A DNA stretch of 11,224 nucleotides from assembly GCA_046160725.1 (NCBI GenBank), contig JBJXHB010000116.1, positions 1-11,224 of the forward strand. The letters run 5' to 3'. This DNA comes from JBJXHB01 sp046160725. Lineage in GTDB: Bacteria > Pseudomonadota > Gammaproteobacteria > Burkholderiales > Burkholderiaceae_C. Position 1 is the first letter of the stretch; the number at the start of each line of letters is the position of its first letter. Made by a program: the position numbers and the translations under genes. This document shows, one piece after another, positions 6,649-11,224 of the stretch. The notes under the pieces are model-generated. The model saw nothing but the letters and a program-made list of their open reading frames with translations, was not told the DNA's origin and ran no database searches.

Positions 6649-6657
6649 CCGCCGCCG

Positions 6658-8556
6658 ATGACCAGCGCCAGCGACCCGCCCACAGCCCCGCCCGACCCCC
6701 GCGCCCGCCTGCTGGCCGAGGTGGCCGCGCTGCCGACGCTGCCCGGCGTCTACCGCTACTACGACGCAGCCGGGCAGCTGCTCTACGTGGGCAAGGCGCG
6801 CAGCCTGCGCAAGCGAGTGTCCAGCTACTTCCAGAAGGACCATGGCGGCACCCGCATCGGCCACATGATCGGCCGCATTGCGCGCCTGGAGACCACGGTG
6901 GTGCGCAGCGAGGCCGAGGCCCTGCTGCTTGAGAACAACCTCATCAAGACCCAGGCGCCGCGCTTCAACATCCTGTTCCGCGACGACAAGAGCTACCCCT
7001 ATCTCAAGCTGGTGTCGCATGCCTGGCCGCGGGTGGCCTATTACCGGGGGGCGGTGGACCGCAAGCACCGCTACTTCGGCCCCTACCCGGGTGCCTGGGC
7101 AGTCAAGGAAACGATCCTCCTGCTGCAGAAGGTGTTCCGCCTGCGCACCTGCGAGGACACCGTGTTTGCCAACCGCTCGCGGCCCTGCCTGCTGCACCAG
7201 ATCCACCGTTGCAGCGCGCCCTGCGTCGGGCTGGTGACGGCCGACGACTATGCCCGCGACGTCGAGGACGCGGCGCGCTTCCTGCTGGGCGATGCCGACC
7301 AGGTGCTGGACGGCCTGCAGCAGCGCATGATGGCCTTCAGCGAAGTGATGCATTTCGAGCAGGCGGCACAGGTGCGCGACCAGATCGCGGCGTTGTCGCG
7401 GGTGCTGCACCAACAGTCGGTCGAGCGAAGCAGCCTGTCGTCGCGCGAGCGGGATGTCGATATCCTGGCCGTGGCGGTGCAGGGCGGCCGCGCCTGCGTC
7501 AATCTGGGCGTGGTCCGCGGCGGACGGCACCTGGGGGACCGGGCCCACTTTCCGGCCCATGTCGATGATGCGGTGGCGCTGGCGGCGGCCGAGCCCGATG
7601 CACCGGATGCCGCCACCCAGGTGCTGGAGGCCTTCATTGCGCAGCACTACCTGACGTCCACCCCGCCGCCGGCACTGGTGACCAGCCATGCCGTAGCGCA
7701 AGGCTTGCTGGACGCCCTGGCCGTTGGTAGCGGTGTGGCCGTGACCGCCCAGCACAACCCGCGCGAGCAACGGCGCCTGTGGCTGGAGATGGCGCAGCAA
7801 GGCGCCGACCTGGCCCTGGCCCGGTTGCTGGCGGAGGAGGGCTCGCAGCAGGCGCGCACCCGCGCCCTGGCCGATGCGCTGGACCTCTCCAGCGCCGACC
7901 CGGCGACGCTGCGCATCGAGTGCTTCGACATCAGCCACACCGCCGGCGAGGCCACGCAGGCCTCCTGTGTCGTCTACCAGAACCACGGCATGCGCAATGC
8001 CGACTACCGCCGTTTCAACATCGACGGCATCACCCCGGGCGACGACTATGCCGCCATGCGCCAGGTGCTGACGCGCCGCTATGCCCGCATGGCCGAGGCA
8101 TCGGCCCGCATGCCCGACCTGGTGCTGGTGGACGGCGGGCGTGGTCAGGTCGCGGTGGCGGCCGAGGTTTTCAACGAGCTGGGTCTCGACCTGGGCCTGA
8201 TCGTCGGCGTCGAGAAGGGCGAAGGCCGCAAGGTCGGCCTGGAAGAGTTGCTGTTTGCCGACGGCCGCGCCAAGCTCGCGCTGCCGGCCGACAGCGCGGC
8301 GCTGATGCTGGTGGCGCAGATCCGCGACGAGGCCCACCGGTTTGCCATCACCGGCATGCGCGCACGCCGCGCGCGGGTGCGCACCGGTGGCAGCAAGCTG
8401 GAGGACATCCCGGGCGTGGGGCCGCGCAAACGGTCACGCTTGTTGCAACGCTTCGGTGGGCTGCGCGGCGTGGCCGCGGCCAGCATCGAGGACCTGGCCG
8501 GCGTGGACGGCATTTCTCGCCAACTGGCGGAGGAGATCCATCGTGCCCTGCATTGA
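6658..8556 (+). CDS. uvrC: Excinuclease ABC subunit C (UvrC)
   Basis: UvrC makes both incisions around a damaged base in UvrABC nucleotide excision repair. The 632-residue product shows all domains in order. The GIY-YIG nuclease for the 3' cut has GVYRYYDAAG from 30, YVGKA at 43-47 and EALLLENNLIK at 87-97. The four cysteines C165, C177, C185 and C189 match the reported iron-sulphur cluster site. The UVR (UvrB-binding) segment lies near 215-250. The RNase H-like nuclease for the 5' cut has ECFDISH (Asp424), LVDGG (Asp492) and RDEAH (His560). Tandem helix-hairpin-helix motifs lie near 580-632 (IPGVGPRKR, VDGISRQLAEEI). ATG 6658 is the first start that begins just before the GIY-YIG domain; the upstream open frame overlaps earP. 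No Shine-Dalgarno sequence is seen. The gene is divergent from earP, and its end carries the ribosome-binding site of the next gene. Confidence 0.97.
   Translation: MTSASDPPTAPPDPRARLLAEVAALPTLPGVYRYYDAAGQLLYVGKARSLRKRVSSYFQKDHGGTRIGHMIGRIARLETTVVRSEAEALLLENNLIKTQAPRFNILFRDDKSYPYLKLVSHAWPRVAYYRGAVDRKHRYFGPYPGAWAVKETILLLQKVFRLRTCEDTVFANRSRPCLLHQIHRCSAPCVGLVTADDYARDVEDAARFLLGDADQVLDGLQQRMMAFSEVMHFEQAAQVRDQIAALSRVLHQQSVERSSLSSRERDVDILAVAVQGGRACVNLGVVRGGRHLGDRAHFPAHVDDAVALAAAEPDAPDAATQVLEAFIAQHYLTSTPPPALVTSHAVAQGLLDALAVGSGVAVTAQHNPREQRRLWLEMAQQGADLALARLLAEEGSQQARTRALADALDLSSADPATLRIECFDISHTAGEATQASCVVYQNHGMRNADYRRFNIDGITPGDDYAAMRQVLTRRYARMAEASARMPDLVLVDGGRGQVAVAAEVFNELGLDLGLIVGVEKGEGRKVGLEELLFADGRAKLALPADSAALMLVAQIRDEAHRFAITGMRARRARVRTGGSKLEDIPGVGPRKRSRLLQRFGGLRGVAAASIEDLAGVDGISRQLAEEIHRALH
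8529..8534 (+). promoter_or_regulatory. Strong ribosome-binding site inside the uvrC 3' end
   Basis: GGAGGA, a near-perfect anti-16S match, lies eight bases before GTG 8543, all within the last codons of uvrC. It fixes the start of the following lipoprotein gene and suggests translation coupled to uvrC. It is the clearest Shine-Dalgarno sequence in the window. Confidence 0.8.
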
Positions 8557-9103
8557 AGTCTCCCGTGCCGGCTGTGCGGCCCCGGCGCCGCGGCCGCGAC
8601 CTGGGCGCTGGCAACGCGTCATTGGGCTGTGTGGTGTGCTGGCACTGGCGGGCTGCAGCAACCGACCGGCGCCGGCTGCCGCGCCTGTGCCATCAACGGC
8701 GGCGCCCACGCCGGCCCAGGCGCCGGCACAGGTCGGCGTTGCCGGTGGCCGACCGGTGCTGCCGACGCCCGCCGGCAGCCGGGACTGGGCCAGCTTCAAG
8801 CGCCTGGCGGCGCAACGAATGGTGGCGGCGTCGCCGACCACCAGCTACCTGACGCCTGCGCCGGAGCCCTTGCTGGCGATACCGGTGCTGGAGGTCGAGC
8901 TGAACGGCGATGGCAGCGTGCGGCGCATCCAGGTCCTGCGCCGACCCAGCCAGGCGCAGGACACGGTCCAGCTGGCCATCGACGCGGTCCACCGGGCAGC
9001 GCCCTACGGCGACGTGTCGCGGCTGCCGCGGCCCTGGCGGTTTACCGAATCGTTCCTGTTCGACGACGCACGCCGCTTCAAGCCGCGCAGCCTGGACGAC
9101 TGA
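8543..9103 (+). CDS. Predicted lipoprotein with a TonB-C-like domain, function unknown
   Basis: I do not recognise a named gene. The 186-residue product has a basic N-terminal stretch, a short hydrophobic segment (VIGLCGVLALAGC, 26-38) and a lipobox LAGC with Cys38, so it should be a lipoprotein after cleavage at signal peptidase II. A proline/alanine-rich linker covers about 41-76. The C-terminal part (about 110-175) reads like the compact fold of TonB C-terminal domains: EVELNGDGSVRRIQVLRRP, then an AIDAVHRAAPYG helix and PWRFTESFLF. That likeness is a pattern judgement. The start is GTG 8543, supported by GGAGGA eight bases upstream; it overlaps uvrC by 14 bases. The n-region before the hydrophobic segment is rather long (about 25 residues). 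It is followed after 62 bases by pgsA. A periplasmic or envelope role is likely; no more can be said. Confidence 0.75.
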   Translation: MPCIEVSRAGCAAPAPRPRPGRWQRVIGLCGVLALAGCSNRPAPAAAPVPSTAAPTPAQAPAQVGVAGGRPVLPTPAGSRDWASFKRLAAQRMVAASPTTSYLTPAPEPLLAIPVLEVELNGDGSVRRIQVLRRPSQAQDTVQLAIDAVHRAAPYGDVSRLPRPWRFTESFLFDDARRFKPRSLDD

Positions 9104-9131
9104 ACACCTGCCCGTGCCGGGCCGATGCTCT

Positions 9132-9159
9132 CTGGCAACCCATCCGCGCACGGCACAAT
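9132..9159 (+). promoter_or_regulatory. Candidate promoter of pgsA
   Basis: CTGGCA (9132-9137, four of six to TTGACA) and CACAAT (9154-9159, four of six to TATAAT) are 16 bases apart. The -10 hexamer is followed by a run of six C bases up to the pgsA ATG, so the mRNA would start at or next to the start codon. There is no Shine-Dalgarno sequence. It is the only ATG-adjacent element here with a plausible -35. Confidence 0.4.
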
Positions 9160-9165
9160 CCCCCC

Positions 9166-9732
9166 ATGTTCCTGACGGTGCCGACCATCCTGACCTGGGC
9201 TCGCATCGTCGCGATCCCGCTGATCGTCGGCATCTTCTATCTGCCGATGCAGGCCGAGACGCGCAACCTGGTGGCGACGGTGTTGTTTGTCGTGGTCGCG
9301 CTCACGGATTGGCTGGACGGCTGGCTGGCCCGCAAGCTGAACCAGATGTCGTCCTTCGGTGCCTTCCTGGACCCGGTGGCCGACAAGTTCCTGATCTGCG
9401 CATCCCTGCTGGTGCTGGTGCAGCTGGACCGCGTAAGCGCCGGCGTGGCCCTGGTCATCATCGGTCGGGAGATCGCGATCTCGGCACTGCGCGAATGGAT
9501 GGCCCAGATCGGCGCCTCACGCAGCGTGGCGGTGCACATGCTGGGCAAGCTGAAAACCGTGTCGCAGATGGTGGCGATCCCCTTCCTGCTGTACAACGGG
9601 GCGCTGTTCGGTGTCATCGATACGCGGATCTGGGGCACCGTGCTGCTGTATGGAGCCGCCGTGCTGACGGTCTGGTCGATGATCTATTACCTGCGACGCG
9701 CGCTGCCGGAAATCCGCGCCAAGGCGCGTTAG
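9166..9732 (+). CDS. pgsA: CDP-diacylglycerol--glycerol-3-phosphate 3-phosphatidyltransferase
   Basis: PgsA joins CDP-diacylglycerol and glycerol 3-phosphate to give phosphatidylglycerol phosphate, the committed step to phosphatidylglycerol and cardiolipin, in the inner membrane. The 188-residue product fits the family length. The full CDP-alcohol phosphotransferase signature is present: Asp48, Asp51, Gly52, Ala55, Arg56, Gly65, Asp69 and Asp73, with the usual spacing D-x2-DG-x2-AR-x8-G-x3-D-x3-D. Several hydrophobic membrane segments are visible (about 12-27, 35-50, 75-100, 140-180), and the N-terminus FLTVPTILTWARI is typical. ATG 9166 is the natural start, but it is preceded by a C-tract and CACAAT and has no ribosome-binding site. 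The TAG stop is one base from a possible TTG start of the next gene, so the two are probably cotranscribed. Confidence 0.96.
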   Translation: MFLTVPTILTWARIVAIPLIVGIFYLPMQAETRNLVATVLFVVVALTDWLDGWLARKLNQMSSFGAFLDPVADKFLICASLLVLVQLDRVSAGVALVIIGREIAISALREWMAQIGASRSVAVHMLGKLKTVSQMVAIPFLLYNGALFGVIDTRIWGTVLLYGAAVLTVWSMIYYLRRALPEIRAKAR

Positions 9733-9745
9733 TTTGTCGTCCACC

Positions 9746-10633
9746 ATGGATGCCGCCGGCCGCAGCCGGCTGTGGCTGGCTGCCATGCCCTGGGTCTTCG
9801 TGATGATCTGGAGCACCGGCTTCATCGTGGCGCGATACGGCATGCCGCATGCGCCGCCGATGACCTTTCTGGCCTGGCGGTATGCCTTGTCGGTGGTGGC
9901 ATTCATGGTCTGGCTGCGCCTGGCGCAGGTGCCGCTGCCGCCGCGCGACCAGTGGGCCCACCTGGCCATGGGCGGCCTGCTGCTGCATGCCGGCTACCTG
10001 GGGGGTGTCTGGGCCGCGGTGCGCCTGGGCGCCCCGGCCGGTGCGGTGGCCTTGGTGGTGGGCCTGCAACCGCTGTTGACGGCGTTGTGGCTGCGTGTCA
10101 ACGAAGGCCTGCGTCCGATGCCCCTGCAATGGCTGGGGCTGGCGGCCGGCTTCGTCGGCGTGGCGCTGGTGGTGTGGCGCCGTCTGCAAGGCGATGGCAT
10201 GACGCCCGTCAACCTGGCGCTGTGCGCGCTGGCCCTGGTGTCGATCACCGCCGGATCGCTGTACCAGAAGCGCTTCGTCCGGCCAGGTGATCCGCGTGCC
10301 GCCAACCTGATCCAGCTGGCCGCGGCCTTTGTCGTGACATGGCCGCTGGCACTGCTCGAGACCGACCAGCTGCATTGGCATCCGCAGCTCATCGGTGCCA
10401 TGGCCTGGTCGGTGCTGGTGCTGACACTCGGCGGCAGTTCACTGCTGATCCTGCTGATCCAGCGCGGTGCGGCCACCCAGGTGGCGAGCCTGATGTACCT
10501 GGTGCCGCCGGGTACCGCCTTGATGGCCTGGGCACTCTTCGGCGAGGCATTGACGCCGACGGTGGTGGCGGGCATGGCGCTGGCGGCCGTGGGCGTGGCG
10601 CTGGTGATGCGCCCGACCCCACCTGCGGGATAG
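9746..10633 (+). CDS. DMT-superfamily transporter with two EamA domains
   Basis: The 295-residue product is a polytopic inner-membrane protein with about ten hydrophobic segments in two similar halves, as in EamA (drug/metabolite transporter) proteins. The first half begins PWVFVMIWSTGFIVARYG, a typical EamA start, and contains ALVVGLQPLLTALWL near 100-114. The second half includes ITAGSLYQKRFV, LIQRGAATQVASLMYLVP and GEALTPTVVAGMALAAVGVAL, the usual conserved end. The substrate cannot be told from sequence; family members export amino acids, metabolites or drugs. ATG 9746 is chosen; the in-frame TTG at 9734 (four residues longer, with AAGG nine bases upstream) is a real alternative because neither start has a strong ribosome-binding site. 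It follows pgsA closely and is probably read from the same transcript. Confidence 0.88.
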   Translation: MDAAGRSRLWLAAMPWVFVMIWSTGFIVARYGMPHAPPMTFLAWRYALSVVAFMVWLRLAQVPLPPRDQWAHLAMGGLLLHAGYLGGVWAAVRLGAPAGAVALVVGLQPLLTALWLRVNEGLRPMPLQWLGLAAGFVGVALVVWRRLQGDGMTPVNLALCALALVSITAGSLYQKRFVRPGDPRAANLIQLAAAFVVTWPLALLETDQLHWHPQLIGAMAWSVLVLTLGGSSLLILLIQRGAATQVASLMYLVPPGTALMAWALFGEALTPTVVAGMALAAVGVALVMRPTPPAG

Positions 10634-10682
10634 TGCGCTCCCATGCCCTTGGGGGACGGTGCATAAAATCCCCTCCCCGCGC

Positions 10683-10712
10683 TTGACACCCAGGACGCGG
10701 CACCGCTGTAAT
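10683..10712 (+). promoter_or_regulatory. Sigma-70 promoter of the HU gene
   Basis: TTGACA (10683-10688, perfect consensus) and TGTAAT (10707-10712, five of six) are 18 bases apart. This is the best promoter in the window. Transcription would start near 10719, giving a leader of about 70 nucleotides. A second -10-like hexamer, TAAAAT at 10664-10669, lies just upstream and could be part of a tandem promoter. Confidence 0.75.
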
Positions 10713-10789
10713 CGCACGCACCACGGGCACCGGCAGCCCTCGTCATCTCCAACACACATCGCCGACATCCAAGAGAGAGGGGACACCAC

Positions 10790-11062
10790 GTGAACAAGGC
10801 CGATCTGATCGAGCACATCGCCAAACAGGCCGACCTGTCCAAGGCGGCGGCGACCCGCGCCCTGGAGGCCATGATTGGTGGCGTCAAGACCACCTTGAAG
10901 AAGAGCGGCAGCGTCTCGATCGTCGGCTTCGGCACCTTTACCGTCAGCAAGCGCGCCGCGCGCACCGGGCGCAATCCGCGCACCGGCGCGGCGATCAAGA
11001 TCAAGGCCGCCAAGGTGCCGAAGTTCCGCGCCGGCAAGGGCCTGAAGGACTTTCTGAACTGA
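10790..11062 (+). CDS. hupB: DNA-binding protein HU
   Basis: HU is the small dimeric nucleoid protein that bends and compacts DNA. The 90-residue product is exactly family length. It begins MNKADLIEHIAKQADLSKAAA, has the dimer-core GSVSIVGFGTF near 40-50 and the beta-arm DNA-contact motif GRNPRTGAAIKI around 60-71, and ends in the C-terminal helix FRAGKGLKDFLN. The start is GTG at 10790, eight bases or so after a purine-rich GAGAGAGGGGA ribosome-binding site. In contrast to most neighbours, the gene has a full consensus promoter and a strong ribosome-binding site, which fits high expression. Homologues are called hup, hupA or hupB; the B suffix follows betaproteobacterial usage and is not proven. 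IHF is less likely because the sequence matches HU throughout. A palindrome and a tRNA follow. Confidence 0.95.
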   Translation: MNKADLIEHIAKQADLSKAAATRALEAMIGGVKTTLKKSGSVSIVGFGTFTVSKRAARTGRNPRTGAAIKIKAAKVPKFRAGKGLKDFLN

Positions 11063-11073
11063 CAGTCACCGTA

Positions 11074-11091
11074 CGGCGCCGCGCGGCGCCG
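11074..11091. repeat. 18-bp palindrome between the HU gene and the valine tRNA
   Basis: CGGCGCCGCGCGGCGCCG is a perfect dyad starting 12 bases after the HU stop codon. It can form a strong hairpin in the transcript but is not followed by a T-tract, so it is not a standard terminator. It may protect the 3' end of the HU mRNA, mark a processing site before the tRNA, or act as a weak terminator. Confidence 0.45.
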
Positions 11092-11101
11092 GCGGACCCG
11101 G

Positions 11102-11177
11102 GGGTGCTTAGCTCAGCTGGCAGAGCGGCGCCCTTACAAGGCGTAGGTCGGCGGTTCGATCCCGTCAGCACCCACCA
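11102..11177 (+). tRNA. tRNA-Val (anticodon UAC)
   Basis: The 76-base cloverleaf folds cleanly. The acceptor stem GGGTGCT (11102-11108) pairs with AGCACCC (11167-11173), the D-arm is GCTC/GAGC, and the anticodon loop CTTACAA carries TAC at 11135-11137. The T-arm contains GGTTCGATCC, the discriminator base is A, and CCA is encoded. The anticodon reads GUA and, with wobble modification, other valine codons. It lies 39 bases after the HU stop codon with no obvious promoter of its own in between, so it may be processed from the HU transcript. Confidence 0.97.
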
Positions 11178-11205
11178 TCGCGGCGGCGTCCGGCACGCAG
11201 GGCGC

Positions 11206-11211
11206 TAGAAT
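11206..11211 (+). promoter_or_regulatory. Possible -10 element for a gene beyond the right edge
   Basis: TAGAAT (five of six to TATAAT) lies 28 bases after the tRNA and resembles the hexamer before efp. No -35 is recognisable at normal spacing, and the gene it would serve is outside the window. Confidence 0.3.
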
Positions 11212-11224
11212 TCATCGATTCACC

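Noticed and set aside
6313..6657. 115-codon upstream extension of the uvrC frame
   Set aside because: It lies over the earP coding sequence on the other strand and has no UvrC similarity; the GIY-YIG domain begins shortly after ATG 6658.
6622..8337. Long minus-strand open frame (571 codons) antisense to uvrC
   Set aside because: It mirrors uvrC codon structure in GC-rich DNA, has low-complexity His/Gln/Arg/Ala-rich content and no recognisable domain.

Overview
The window is a compact, GC-rich, housekeeping-type stretch of a bacterial chromosome, most likely from a betaproteobacterium of the order Burkholderiales (Rubrivivax/Ideonella/Leptothrix-like). The strongest lineage clue is an elongation factor P with arginine at position 32, encoded directly downstream of its rhamnosyltransferase EarP. 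This pairing is typical of Betaproteobacteria and some Gammaproteobacteria. The fused MnmC and the close linkage of uvrC and pgsA also fit. The genus call is an inference. I see no insertion sequences, phage genes, CRISPR arrays or defence genes.

Layout: pyrD (minus, cut by the left edge) is divergent from rpiA (plus) across 38 bp. rpiA converges on a two-gene minus-strand unit, DUF3445/HODM-like gene then mnmC, joined by an ATGA overlap. Upstream of that unit lie a duplicated segment and a terminator. These are followed by a second minus-strand unit, earP then efp. earP is divergent from uvrC across 43 bp. The plus-strand run continues with uvrC, a lipoprotein gene overlapping the uvrC end, pgsA, an EamA-type transporter gene, an HU gene with its own consensus promoter, and a valine tRNA. 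The last bases may hold a promoter for the next gene.

The genes cover pyrimidine synthesis (PyrD), the pentose phosphate pathway (RpiA), tRNA wobble modification (MnmC), relief of polyproline stalling (EarP and EF-P), nucleotide excision repair (UvrC), phospholipid synthesis (PgsA) and nucleoid structure (HU). The least understood are the DUF3445 protein coupled to MnmC and the lipoprotein downstream of uvrC.

The most interesting regulatory signals are two. First, a perfect 8-bp inverted repeat is centred on the pyrD start codon. Second, a -10-like sequence ending in AATC recurs so close to several ATG codons (six intervening bases in four genes) that leaderless transcripts are plausible. 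I did not find a clear undescribed multi-gene system.
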